64,000 nt of DNA from Prevotella sp. Lineage in GTDB: Bacteria > Bacteroidota > Bacteroidia > Bacteroidales > Bacteroidaceae. Of the stretch, positions 17,394 to 25,804 are shown in pieces. Under the pieces are notes generated by a model that was not told the DNA's origin, searched no databases, and saw nothing but the letters and a program-made list of their open reading frames with translations. The translations under genes and the position numbers were made by a program. The DNA lies in contig JAFVGZ010000026.1 in NCBI GenBank assembly GCA_017478025.1, positions 1 through 64,000 on the forward strand. The letters run 5' to 3'. Position 1 is the first letter of the stretch, and every line of letters begins with the position of its first letter.

Positions 17394-19085
17394 ATGTTTA
17401 CTTTAAGGAAAAAGAAACCCATCGCTATGGAGAAGATACCAAGTTTCAATGCTTGTATTGAAGAAAGCATAAAGACACATTGGGATTTAGATGCCCTGAC
17501 AGACTATAAAGGTGCTACGCTTCAGTATCAAGACGTTGCACGCAAGATTGAGAAACTCCATATTCTCTTTGAGAACAGCGACATTCACCGGGGCGACAAG
17601 ATAGCCCTCTGCGGGCGTAATATGAGCAACTGGGCAGTGGCATTTCTCGCTACGCTCACGTATGGAGCAGTGGCAGTACCTATTCTCCACGAGTTCACCG
17701 CAGACCAGATACACCACATAGTGAACCATTCTGAGGCTCGACTGCTGTTTGTCGGCGATGTGGTGGCAAAGCAGATAGACCCCGAGAAGATGCCCGCCCT
17801 TGAGGGAATAGTAAACATCCCCGACTATTCGCTCATGATTTCGCGTTCTGAGAAACTTACCGCAGCACGCGAAAACCTGAACAGATACTTCGGAGAGAAG
17901 TTCCCCAAATACTTCCGAAAAGAGTTTGTCAGCTATTATAAGGAACAAGATCCCGATGAGCTGGCACTCATCAACTACACCTCAGGCACTACCGGCTTCT
18001 CCAAAGGCGTCATGATACCCTATCGCGCCCTTTGGTCTAATCTGGACTTTGCGAGCCTCGTGCTTGATAGCGAGTTGCATCCTGGCGACAATACCATATC
18101 CATTCTGCCGATGGCTCACATGTATGGTATGGCGTTTGAATTTATCAAGGAGTTCATGAGCGGATGCCACATCTACTATCTCACCCGCATCCCCTCCCCA
18201 GCAGTTGTGGCACAGGCTTTCACAGATGTCAAGCCAATCATCATCATCGCCGTACCACTCGTCATCGAGAAGATTATCCGCAAGAAGGTGTTCCCGAAAC
18301 TGACTCCGGCTGTTCGTCTGCTGATGAAGACACCTATCGTTGGTACAAAGATAAAGGAGAAAATCCGCGAGCAGGTATATAATGCCTTTGGCGGCAGACT
18401 CTATGAGGTTATCGTAGGCGGTGCAGCGCTCAATCAGGAGGTGGAGCAATTCCTGAAAGACATACACTTCCCCGTTACCGTCGGTTACGGTGCCACAGAG
18501 TGTGCCCCCATCATCACCTACGCTGACTGGACAACCCACAAAGGCGGTTCGTGCGGACGGGAGGTAGTCCACATGGAAGTCAAGATAGACAGCAAACATC
18601 CTCACCGCGAACCGGGCGAGATTCTCGCACGCGGCATGAACGTAATGTTAGGATACTACAAGAATGAAGAGGCTACGGCTCAGGCCATTGACAAGGACGG
18701 CTGGTATCACACCGGAGACCTGGGCATCATGGACAAGAAAGGCAACGTATTCATCAAGGGCCGCTCCAAGAACATGCTCCTCGGCCCGTCAGGACAGAAT
18801 ATCTTCCCAGAGGAGATAGAGGATGCCCTGAACTCCCTGCCACTCGTCAATGAGAGCATCGTGGTGCAAAGAGAAGGCAAGCTCGTGGCTCTTGTACATC
18901 CTGACATTGAAACCTGCACCACACAGGGCATGTCAAGCGAGGACGTAGAGAACCTGATGAAGCAGAACCTGCAGCAGCTCAACAACAGCCAGCCGGCCTA
19001 CTGCAAAATCTCACACATCGAAATCCACGACGAGGAATTTGAGAAGACACCAAAGAAGAGTATCAAGCGCTTCCTCTATAATTAA
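17394..19085 (+). CDS. AMP-binding long-chain acyl-CoA ligase (acyl-CoA synthetase)
   Basis: Activates a fatty acid with ATP and CoA through an acyl-adenylate. The 563 residues carry the adenylate-forming motifs YTSGTTGFSKGVM (P-loop), YGATECAPI, GWYHTGDLGIMDKKGN and a C-terminal catalytic-lysine region near KTPKKSIKR. An internal ATG at 17427 is an alternative start. In E. coli FadD serves beta-oxidation; here, with no oxidation genes near, recycling of fatty acids for membrane lipids is as likely. A heptamer array begins exactly after its stop codon. Confidence 0.9.
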   Translation: MFTLRKKKPIAMEKIPSFNACIEESIKTHWDLDALTDYKGATLQYQDVARKIEKLHILFENSDIHRGDKIALCGRNMSNWAVAFLATLTYGAVAVPILHEFTADQIHHIVNHSEARLLFVGDVVAKQIDPEKMPALEGIVNIPDYSLMISRSEKLTAARENLNRYFGEKFPKYFRKEFVSYYKEQDPDELALINYTSGTTGFSKGVMIPYRALWSNLDFASLVLDSELHPGDNTISILPMAHMYGMAFEFIKEFMSGCHIYYLTRIPSPAVVAQAFTDVKPIIIIAVPLVIEKIIRKKVFPKLTPAVRLLMKTPIVGTKIKEKIREQVYNAFGGRLYEVIVGGAALNQEVEQFLKDIHFPVTVGYGATECAPIITYADWTTHKGGSCGREVVHMEVKIDSKHPHREPGEILARGMNVMLGYYKNEEATAQAIDKDGWYHTGDLGIMDKKGNVFIKGRSKNMLLGPSGQNIFPEEIEDALNSLPLVNESIVVQREGKLVALVHPDIETCTTQGMSSEDVENLMKQNLQQLNNSQPAYCKISHIEIHDEEFEKTPKKSIKRFLYN

Positions 19086-19152
19086 TGCAGAATTCATAAT
19101 GCAGAATGCACAATTAATGCAGAATTCATAGTGCATAGTGCATAATTGATAA
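19083..19152. repeat. Heptamer array starting at the acyl-CoA ligase stop codon
   Basis: From 19086: TGCAGAA, TTCATAA, TGCAGAA, TGCACAA, a 4-base partial, TGCAGAA, TTCATAG, TGCATAG, TGCATAA, TTGATAA. Read from the stop codon, the run TAATGCA-GAATTCA-TAATGCA-GAATGCA is also present after rimO, over 4 kb away on the opposite strand. Confidence 0.85.
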
Positions 19153-19170
19153 AAAGCGAAACTTCTCTAA

Positions 19171-19989
19171 GTGATTAGCAAAGCTACTATAAAATATATC
19201 CACTCCCTTGAGCATAAGAAATACCGTATGCTTGAGGGAGTGTTTCTTGTAGAGGGTCACAAGAGCATCCACGACATGCTCCTTGCGGGTTGGAAACCAC
19301 GGCTCATTATAGCCACCGATGAATGGACTGCACCCACCAGTATTACCTGCGAAGTCATTAGGGTGACCCCCGCAGAGCTACAGAAGGCAAGCCTGCTGCA
19401 ACATCCCTCACAGGCTCTCGCGGTTTTTCCCCTACCCACCAACGCATCGAAAGATATTATCCCACCTCTCTCTCAGAGAGGGGACGGGGGTGAGGTTACT
19501 CCCCCTCGCCCATTGGAGAGGGGGTTGGGGGGTGAGGCATTCCCTCTCATCCTGGCTCTTGACGGCGTGCAAGACCCGGGCAACCTCGGCACTATCATAC
19601 GCACCGCAGACTGGTTTGGCATCACAGACATCGTCTGCAGCATGGACACCGTGGATGTCTATAACCCCAAGGTGGTGCAGGCCACAATGGGCAGCCTCGC
19701 GCGAGTCAGGGTCCACTACACCCATCTGCCAGCTTTCCTGCGCTCCCTCCAACAGGACACACCCATCTACGGCACCCTGCTTGACGGAACGGACATCTAC
19801 TCAGAACAGCTCTCCGGAGAAGGCATCATCATCATGGGCAACGAAGGCAACGGCATCTCAGAAGAGGTGAGAAAACTGGTTACCCACAAACTTCTGATAC
19901 CACATTTCTCCACGCCCCATCCCGAGAGCCTCAACGTATCCATTGCAACAGCCATAACATTGTCAGAATTTCGCCATAGAGTTAAATAA
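19171..19989 (+). CDS. TrmH/SpoU-family RNA 2'-O-methyltransferase with an in-frame repeat insertion
   Basis: SAM-dependent ribose methylation of rRNA or tRNA; the target is not identifiable. The 272 residues have the substrate-binding N-domain (KYRMLEGVFLVEGHKSI) and the SPOUT motifs LDGVQDPGNLGTIIRTADWFG, IIIMGNEGNGIS and LNVSIATAI. The start is GTG at 19171. Residues about 94-123 (bases 19450-19539) are a Gly/Arg/Pro-rich segment (PPLSQRGDGGEVTPPRP...) encoded by two GC-rich palindromic units placed in the linker between domains. It parallels the insertion in the rluA-type gene, also an RNA-modification enzyme. The catalytic knot is intact. Confidence 0.9.
   Translation: MISKATIKYIHSLEHKKYRMLEGVFLVEGHKSIHDMLLAGWKPRLIIATDEWTAPTSITCEVIRVTPAELQKASLLQHPSQALAVFPLPTNASKDIIPPLSQRGDGGEVTPPRPLERGLGGEAFPLILALDGVQDPGNLGTIIRTADWFGITDIVCSMDTVDVYNPKVVQATMGSLARVRVHYTHLPAFLRSLQQDTPIYGTLLDGTDIYSEQLSGEGIIIMGNEGNGISEEVRKLVTHKLLIPHFSTPHPESLNVSIATAITLSEFRHRVK
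19450..19539. repeat. In-frame GC-rich palindromic repeat pair inside the methyltransferase gene
   Basis: Two units (about 19461-19495 and 19500-19537), each a pyrimidine-rich arm, a short loop and a purine-rich arm (CCACCTCTC...GAGAGGGGA; CCCCCTCGCCC...GAGAGGGGG). They are open in this frame and sit in an interdomain linker. Confidence 0.7.
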
Positions 19990-20046
19990 AGTTAACAGCA
20001 CAATACTTTTTTATTCCTGCGTTACTGACTTTTCATAAGAAATTCG

Positions 20047-20055
20047 TAACTTTGC
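20047..20055 (+). promoter_or_regulatory. -7 element TAACTTTGC, six bases before an ATG
   Basis: Consensus -7 ends at 20055 and the ATG is at 20062. With transcription normally starting a few bases after the element, the mRNA would have almost no leader. Confidence 0.65.
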
Positions 20056-20061
20056 AGCGAC

Positions 20062-20370
20062 ATGATATATAGACTTCTCATAATATGCCTATTATTCTGC
20101 ATCATGCCGGCATTACCGGCTGAGGCATCGTCGCGTGTTGAGCTCATCGACATTGAAGCGCAGCAGATCAATATCGCTTTCCGCGGAAATACTGTATGCG
20201 TCACAGGAGCAATGGGCAAGACATTGCACGTCTATAACCTCATCGGCATGGAGGTTATGACTGTCAAAATCGACAGTCAGGAGAAGTATATAGACCTCAG
20301 TCACCTCCCCAAGGGCGCCTACCCTGTTAAGGTAGGCAACGTATCCAAGAAGATTAATCTCATACGGTAG
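20062..20370 (+). CDS. Small secreted protein with a beta-sandwich tail-like domain
   Basis: 102 residues. Residues 1-23 form a signal peptide (MIYRLLIICLLFCIMPALPAEA). The mature part has VYNLIGMEVMTVKIDS...IDLSHLPKGAYPVKVGNVSKKINLIR, which resembles the secretion-tail/DUF3244-type beta-sandwich common in Bacteroidetes (VYNxxGxxV...LxxGxYxVKV). A whole protein consisting of just this domain is probably periplasmic or surface. No function is assigned. It appears leaderless and precedes the ECF sigma gene by 42 bases. Confidence 0.75.
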   Translation: MIYRLLIICLLFCIMPALPAEASSRVELIDIEAQQINIAFRGNTVCVTGAMGKTLHVYNLIGMEVMTVKIDSQEKYIDLSHLPKGAYPVKVGNVSKKINLIR

Positions 20371-20412
20371 TCCCGCCTTCGCCATTACCCACCTCTTTTT
20401 CTTTATAGACTT

Positions 20413-20937
20413 GTGAACGAACGTGAGGCAGAATTCCGTCAACTCGTAAAGGAACATAGCGAGAAAATCTACTGGGTGGTGCGTCATATCGTTGGTTCCC
20501 ATGAAGATGCCGACGATGTAGTGCAGAACACTTTCATCAAAGCGTGGACAAAAATGGATGAATTTCGTGGTGACTCCAAGGTCAGCACGTGGCTTCATCG
20601 CATTGCTGTCAACGAGGCACTCGACTTTCTGCGCAGAACGAAAAAACACTCCAACAACACCTCTGACCCGCAGGCGATGAGCGCTGCAGCCTCCATGCAT
20701 GGCAGCTCCGCTGACTCTTACTTTGACGGAGACGAGATAGAACGACTGCTGCGCGAAGCCATCGAGACACTCCCAGAGGCACAGAGAGTTACCTTCATCA
20801 TGAAATACTACGACAACATGCAGTATAGCGAGATGAGCAAAATACTGGGAACATCAGAGGGCGGCCTGAAAGCCAACTATCATCACGCCGTGGAAAAAAT
20901 CAAACGCTACGTGCTCTCCGTGGGAGGACTGAAATAA
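20413..20937 (+). CDS. ECF-type RNA polymerase sigma factor
   Basis: 174 residues with region 2 (FRQLVKEHSEKIYWVVRHIVGSHEDADDVVQNTF, IKAWTKMDEFRGDS, STWLHRIAVNEALD) and region 4 (LPEAQRVTFIMKYYDNMQYSEMSKILGTSEGGLKANYHHAVEKI). The start is probably GTG at 20413. No anti-sigma or membrane regulator follows; the next gene is on the other strand. Cotranscription with the small secreted protein upstream is plausible, though no functional link can be read. Confidence 0.9.
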   Translation: MNEREAEFRQLVKEHSEKIYWVVRHIVGSHEDADDVVQNTFIKAWTKMDEFRGDSKVSTWLHRIAVNEALDFLRRTKKHSNNTSDPQAMSAAASMHGSSADSYFDGDEIERLLREAIETLPEAQRVTFIMKYYDNMQYSEMSKILGTSEGGLKANYHHAVEKIKRYVLSVGGLK

Positions 20938-21034
20938 AACAATCAAACCCTTCCCTCTATTGCCCATAGGCGTTGCTCTGGACCTTATCCAGAAACAGAC
21001 ATTTCCTGTTTCACTCACTCAAGTGTCTCACACT

Positions 21035-21541
21035 TCATAGCTTCCTTTTACCCTTTCCTGTTTTCTCCATATAGACAAGCTCCAACTGATTATCCACTCG
21101 TCTGCGGTCAAACTCCTGATACCCCATTCGCTGATAGAGCCGGATATTGTCATTGCTGCGAGTGCTCGTAAACAGTTCAAACCGCCCTTGGGGGAAATGC
21201 TTTTCTATTTCTCTCAAGAGCTTCGCACCGTAACCGCGACGCCTGTACTCCGGATGCACCATCAGCTTCCCTACATAGACCGTTCCTTCTGTTTCCCATG
21301 CACGGACAGAGCCGATGATTTTCCCACCTACATCCACCATTTTCAGGATAATGCCCTTGTGATATTCCTCCATCACCTCGTCGAGAGTCTGCTTCAGAGG
21401 CGGGATATCCTTGCCGCCAAACAGAGCCGCCTCGCTCTGATAAGCAAGGTATTGCAATTGCAGAATCTCCTGCAAATCTTCTATCCCTGCCTTACTGATC
21501 AATTCGTTTTCTGGCTTATTCATATTTATATATGGACTCAA
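21035..21541 (-). CDS. GNAT-family N-acetyltransferase
   Basis: 168 residues with the acetyl-CoA motif VGKLMVHPEYRRRGYGAKLL (motif A: R/QxxGxG/A) and a C-terminal TRSNDNIRLYQRMGYQEFDRR typical of the fold. The substrate is unknown. An internal ATG at 21523 is an alternative start. It stands alone, convergent with the ECF gene. Confidence 0.87.
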   Translation of the reverse strand: MSPYINMNKPENELISKAGIEDLQEILQLQYLAYQSEAALFGGKDIPPLKQTLDEVMEEYHKGIILKMVDVGGKIIGSVRAWETEGTVYVGKLMVHPEYRRRGYGAKLLREIEKHFPQGRFELFTSTRSNDNIRLYQRMGYQEFDRRRVDNQLELVYMEKTGKGKRKL

Positions 21542-21682
21542 TAATGTGTAAAGATACTACTTTTTACCTTTCCCACCAAATATCTGGGATATTCTGCAAG
21601 GATATGTGACGAATGGACAGATAATGAGACAAACGGCAGAGAGAAAATGGTGAATAACGATTGCCAATTGACAATAATTTTG

Positions 21683-21691
21683 TAATTTTGC
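21683..21691 (+). promoter_or_regulatory. -7 element TAATTTTGC, six bases before an ATG
   Basis: Ends at 21691; the LytTR gene starts at 21698. A near-leaderless arrangement like that at 20047-20062. Confidence 0.62.
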
Positions 21692-21697
21692 AGTCGT

Positions 21698-22582
21698 ATG
21701 GACAAAAGTCACAAAGAAACCATCAGCATCCGTTTCACCAGCACCGCTTTTATGGTACTGGCGATAGCCATCTTCAAGCCTTTCGGACTCGAAGTATGGC
21801 AATGGCAGACTTATCTTCATCTGCTGTTCATTTTTCTATTAGGCCTGTGCAGTTGTTTCCTTACTGAGGTCATTCTGCGATATGCGGTACGCATGCCTCG
21901 CTCCTACGAACGGGGCATCGGATATATCATCAGCCGCAATCTCCGCTTTCAGCTCATCAACACACCGCTTGTCTCACTCTTCATATGTCTGTATCGCCAC
22001 TTTGCGATGAGCAGTCATGTAGAAAGCAACAGGCTATCGTTAAGCAATTACCTCGAGACATTGGTCATCATAGCCTTCCTCTCCTTCGCCATCGGACTTT
22101 ATTGGCGCTTTAAGTTCCGCAGCAGGTATCTGGCAATGGAGCTGGAGGAAACAAAGCAGCTGAACGAGCAGCTGAAACGACTGCCCACAGCGAATGAGAC
22201 AGAAGAGCAAAGCAACCATTCTCTTCAGGAAAGACTGACGCTCAGCGGCACCACCAACGAATCCGTGACGCTGCAGTTATCACACCTATTATATATCGAG
22301 GCTGTAGGCAATTACGTCAAGGTATGCTATCTTCGCGAAAGCCAAACACATACCGACATGCTACGCGCCACGATGAAACAGATGGAAGAGACCCTTCGGC
22401 CCTACCCAATGATTGTGCGTTGCCACAGGGCTTTCCTGGTAAACCTTGCCAAGGTAGAGCAGATTATCTCCCATTCCGGCTCCACCCAGTTGCTCATAAG
22501 GCACTGCCACGAGTTGCTCCACGTCTCTCGCAGCAATATGGCGCAAGTCAAAGCTGCGATAAATAGTCATTCAAGTTTATGA
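21698..22582 (+). CDS. Membrane-anchored LytTR DNA-binding regulator
   Basis: 294 residues. Four hydrophobic segments (about 16-32, 43-62, 90-106, 126-142) and a short coiled-coil (AMELEETKQLNEQLKR) precede a C-terminal LytTR domain (about 190-290; LSHLLYIEAVGNYVKVCY, then RCHRAFLVNLAKVEQI). LytTR domains insert beta strands into the major groove of direct repeats. There is no receiver domain and no partner kinase nearby, so this looks like a one-component membrane sensor-regulator, a type common in Bacteroidales. A strong terminator follows. Confidence 0.88.
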   Translation: MDKSHKETISIRFTSTAFMVLAIAIFKPFGLEVWQWQTYLHLLFIFLLGLCSCFLTEVILRYAVRMPRSYERGIGYIISRNLRFQLINTPLVSLFICLYRHFAMSSHVESNRLSLSNYLETLVIIAFLSFAIGLYWRFKFRSRYLAMELEETKQLNEQLKRLPTANETEEQSNHSLQERLTLSGTTNESVTLQLSHLLYIEAVGNYVKVCYLRESQTHTDMLRATMKQMEETLRPYPMIVRCHRAFLVNLAKVEQIISHSGSTQLLIRHCHELLHVSRSNMAQVKAAINSHSSL

Positions 22583-22589
22583 AATAGTT

Positions 22590-22637
22590 AAACGCCCTGC
22601 TCCAAGCATTGTTCGGAGCAGGGCGTTTTCCTTTTTG
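22590..22637 (+). terminator. Rho-independent terminator after the LytTR gene
   Basis: Perfect 14-bp stem AAACGCCCTGCTCC (22590-22603) / GGAGCAGGGCGTTT (22615-22628) with an 11-base loop, followed by TCCTTTTT. It sits 7 bases after the stop codon, between convergent genes. Confidence 0.9.
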
Positions 22638-22660
22638 CGAAAGTCGGGTTATGAATTATA

Positions 22661-24505
22661 TCACCAGTTGCCGGGGCGATTAGGACCGCCGCCATTGTTG
22701 TTTCCGCCACCCATAGTGTTGCTGATGGTGTTAGAGGCGGTGACGCTGACGGTACTGTTGCCGCTGCTCAGAGTATAGCTGCTGCCGCTAGTCAGGTCTG
22801 GAGTACTGATGATGATGGTGTTGCTGTTGCTATAGGACACAGGGGGCATCGTGAAGGTGTATAGCGTCTTGCTGCCGTTGCTCACGCTGACGCTGCCGTT
22901 GGCAGAGACAGAGCCCGTTGCGGTGATGATGCCCTGAGTGGTGCTGCCCAGATTGCCATCCACGCGGCCACCGATAGCAAAGATATTACCGCCGGTAATG
23001 AAGAGTTTCTTTTGCTCATTGATGTCAATGCCTGCCTCTGCACCATTGGCACCACAGGCTATGATGGTACCGCCCTGGAGGTACATGTTGCCATTGGCAT
23101 CGATGGCATCGTTGTTGGTACCTACGGCTACTACCGTACCGCCGCTGATGAGCATATCGCCGGTAGAGTTGATGGCATCATCGTGGGCATAGACTAGTAC
23201 CGTTCCGCCTGTGATTTCGAGCGTTCCCTTACTCTCCATGCCCTCTGCGTTGTTGCCGCTGGTGCGTATCATGATGTCGCCACCTGAGATTTTCAGCACT
23301 CCGTAGGTCTCGGTAGGCGTTACAGCATCGTCCTTGTACCCTATCTTAATACCCTTAGGAGAAGATGTGTAGGCTGATGGGAGATTGTCGGTATTGCCTG
23401 TGTAGTTATGGCTTTCTGTCGTACCGTTGCTATAATATAGTCCGCCCTCGGTGATGATGCGTATCTTGCCGCCTGTGATATATCCCTCCATATCAGCCTT
23501 CACACCCTTACCGCCGCTACCTGTGGCTTTGGCATAGAGTTCACCGCCGTTCATATAGAAATTGTTGTCGCTGCCTATACCTGCTGCGGCCTTTGTGTCA
23601 CCTCCGTAGGTGAGTGTCTCATCCTCTTCCCATGTACCGTTACCGGTAGCAATGACCGTTGTTCGTCCACCGTTGATTATGACATCTGCGTCACCGTTGA
23701 TGGCCTTTCCGCCGTCAGCAGAGACCTCCACGTTGATGATACCGCCATTGATATACATGTCGTCACCGGCCTTGATGCCGTTGTTCTCTGTTGAGTTGAC
23801 ATAGAGGTTCACGCCCTTGTCGATGACGATATTGCTCTTGCCGTGAATGCCGTTCTTATAGTTACCATAGACCTCCAGCGAACCGGTACCGCTGATGAGC
23901 AGCTTCCCTTTGCTGTAGATAGCTGCCTTGTGGTCGGTCGTAGTGCCGTCATTCACTTTGTTGGTACCATTTATAGTGAGATAGGCATTGCCCTTGCTCT
24001 CTATGTCGATGGCTGTTGTCGAGGCGCTGGTGATGTCTGCACCGTTGAGGGTCAGCCCAAAGTTGGCATCGCCATTGATGGTGAGCGAGCCGTCTGTCGT
24101 TTTGCCGGTCACAACATAGCAGATACCCTCTGTGCTACCGTGGCTGGCGGTGACATTGTTGCCGTCAACCGTAACGGTCACACCCTCTGTGGACTGAGCT
24201 ACAGGGTTTGACATATCGATATTTACGATAGTGCCGAAGGTGTTGGCACTGGGCGCGTCGCTGGCTTCAGGATACTGTGCTGCCGCCGTTGACGTAGGCT
24301 CTGCCGTAGTTCTGTCAATGGCAATCGTGAATGATGACATATCGGCATACGCAGAGCTCGATGCACTTGAGCTGGAAGAGCCGCTTCCGGTGCTGCCGTC
24401 GATATAGTTCGAGTAATTGCTGTCCTCGTTCAACAGATCATCTGAAGAACATGCAGTCATCAGCGTCATCGCTGTCAATAACAATAAAATCAGGTTTTTT
24501 CTCAT
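22661..24505 (-). CDS. Surface lipoprotein, beta-helical carbohydrate-binding domain family (Cthe_2159-like)
   Basis: 614 residues. A lipoprotein signal peptide ends in the lipobox MTAC (cleavage before Cys19), then a Ser/Gly-rich spacer (SGSSSSSASSS). The body is about 20 short beta-helix rungs, repeats of the type NGGxxxVxAxGxDAIxxxGxxxIxGG, and a Gly/Asn/Pro tail. The layout matches proteins annotated as carbohydrate-binding domain-containing after the Clostridium pectate-binding protein Cthe_2159. Binding of plant acidic polysaccharide is therefore a reasonable inference, not shown here. A minus-strand -7 element lies at 24548-24556. Confidence 0.82.
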   Translation of the reverse strand: MRKNLILLLLTAMTLMTACSSDDLLNEDSNYSNYIDGSTGSGSSSSSASSSAYADMSSFTIAIDRTTAEPTSTAAAQYPEASDAPSANTFGTIVNIDMSNPVAQSTEGVTVTVDGNNVTASHGSTEGICYVVTGKTTDGSLTINGDANFGLTLNGADITSASTTAIDIESKGNAYLTINGTNKVNDGTTTDHKAAIYSKGKLLISGTGSLEVYGNYKNGIHGKSNIVIDKGVNLYVNSTENNGIKAGDDMYINGGIINVEVSADGGKAINGDADVIINGGRTTVIATGNGTWEEDETLTYGGDTKAAAGIGSDNNFYMNGGELYAKATGSGGKGVKADMEGYITGGKIRIITEGGLYYSNGTTESHNYTGNTDNLPSAYTSSPKGIKIGYKDDAVTPTETYGVLKISGGDIMIRTSGNNAEGMESKGTLEITGGTVLVYAHDDAINSTGDMLISGGTVVAVGTNNDAIDANGNMYLQGGTIIACGANGAEAGIDINEQKKLFITGGNIFAIGGRVDGNLGSTTQGIITATGSVSANGSVSVSNGSKTLYTFTMPPVSYSNSNTIIISTPDLTSGSSYTLSSGNSTVSVTASNTISNTMGGGNNNGGGPNRPGNW

Positions 24506-24547
24506 GTTTATTATTTTTTATGCATTAATATGTTTTGGTTTGACGCT

Positions 24548-24556
24548 GCAAAAGTA
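24548..24556 (-). promoter_or_regulatory. -7 element (TACTTTTGC) of the beta-helix lipoprotein gene
   Basis: Consensus match about 43 bases before the ATG at 24505. Confidence 0.6.
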
Positions 24557-24674
24557 CAAAAACATGAAACACCCGTGAAATTTATTCAGCGAACAGGCTG
24601 TTTTGTTCAACGAAAAGCCCCTCTCCGCTCATCCCTCAACCCTCATCTCTCCTCCCCTCAACCCTCTTATGATT

Positions 24675-24857
24675 AACTGAAGTTTCGGATGTATTTAAGA
24701 ACCACGAATTACCCGCGCTCGGCCCAAAGGGACGCTTGCGTAACAACGTGGAGCAAGAATTTCTCGAATTTTTCTCCTAATGGTTAGACCTCAGAGTATG
24801 AAGAATTAGTGTAATTCGTGAAATTCGTGGTTTTCTATAACTTCCGAAAGTTGAATT
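24675..24857. repeat. Imperfect inverted-repeat (MITE-like) element
   Basis: The left end reads GAAGTTTCGGATG...AAGAACCACGAATTA (24679-24711); the right end is its imperfect complement GTAATTCGTGAAATTCGTGG...CTTCCGAAAGTTGAA (24811-24855). The middle has no open frame. Confidence 0.5.
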
Positions 24858-25066
24858 ATAATAATTTCTGTCCAAAAAAACATCCGCATTTCTTTCCAAA
24901 AACGCCCCAATTTCTGTTCCACCCGATTTTACAAATTGTCACTTTTTTAACTAAAAAATGAACAAATTGTCATTTTGACTTTTACCACAAAAAAATGAAA
25001 TCTAGAGCGGCGCATGTTGAAGAAAACCGAATTATCGGACAGGAAATTAACAATTCGGAGACAGAA

Positions 25067-25176
25067 AATCCAGTTTTTAGGTGTGGAAGTAGGTCTTTTA
25101 GGGTGTCCAAGTTGGTGCGGAACACCCTTCTCGTAGGTCTATTAGGGGGTAATAGCAGGTCTTTTACCCTGATTTT
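25067..25176. repeat. 22-bp-period tandem array (degenerate)
   Basis: GTAGGTCT-like unit starts fall at 25089, 25111 (GTTGGTGC), 25133 and 25155 (GCAGGTCT), exactly 22 bases apart; a weaker unit precedes at 25067. Each good unit continues with TTTTAGGGTG-like sequence. Confidence 0.6.
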
Positions 25177-25402
25177 CATGGCCGCTTTTTCGGTTCTTTT
25201 GTTCTGTTTTGACAGAAAAATCGTCAAACACTCTGTTATTCAGCACGTTGGCTATTCGTGCGATATTTGGCGATATACGCGAGCGCAGTCAAACTTGCTC
25301 CGAAATTTGCCCAAATTTTGAAGGTTCAAAAAACGCATTTGTCACAAAAAAGGCTAAAAAAATAACAAATTGACATTTTGCCCATTTCTCGCCTTTACGT
25401 GT

Positions 25403-25411
25403 GCAAAGGTA
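25403..25411 (-). promoter_or_regulatory. Orphan -7 element (TACCTTTGC on the minus strand)
   Basis: Consensus match pointing left into the 22-bp-period array. No convincing gene follows in that direction within 850 bases. Confidence 0.35.
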
Positions 25412-25691
25412 ATAAAAAAAAATCAATTAATCCGCAGTTCGGCGATTTTTTTTGTACAAACTGTTGGTGGTTTGTATTCTCGATAAAAAACCCACACAGA
25501 AGGGCATCTACATACACAATGGCAAGAAGGTATGCCATAATCTGCGCAGATATGGCAACAGGGCATCCGCGTGCCTCGCTACAGACTGAAAGGGAACGAT
25601 GGGTGGTGGTGTCACGGATATATCAAAAAACAAACAAAGCCAAGAAACGTAACCGCCTTATAGACATTTGTACTAAAAAAAACTTAAAAAG

Positions 25692-25723
25692 TTTGTTCAT
25701 GTAAAGTTTTTTCCGTAACTTTG
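25692..25723 (+). promoter_or_regulatory. clpP promoter (TTTG...TAACTTTG)
   Basis: -33 element TTTG (25692-25695) and -7 element TAACTTTG (25716-25723) have 20-base spacing, a close match to the Bacteroidetes consensus. The leader to clpP is about 75 bases and contains an AT-rich palindromic stretch near 25767-25790. Confidence 0.7.
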
Positions 25724-25804
25724 TCTGTGATATTTTTGTGTCATGGACACATGGTTTTCCTATACATTATTATATATAATATATAAAACATACAAAAAGA
25801 GATA

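Larger units (their letters stand above)
24506..25804. other. 1.3-kb non-coding region between the lipoprotein gene and clpP
   Basis: I find no supportable gene. It holds the 24548 promoter, an imperfect inverted-repeat element (24675-24857), a 22-bp-period array (25067-25176), an orphan minus-strand -7 element (25403-25411) and the clpP promoter (25692-25723). In Bacteroides the trigger factor gene tig usually sits upstream of clpP; here it does not. Confidence 0.65.

Noticed and set aside
24982..25227. Minus-strand frame of 81 codons with an upstream -7 element at 25403
   Set aside because: It is made of the 22-bp-period array and lacks a ribosome-binding site; the distance from the -7 element is about 175 bases.
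25378..25704. Plus-strand frame of 108 codons before clpP
   Set aside because: No recognisable domain, atypical composition, and it overlaps the clpP promoter.
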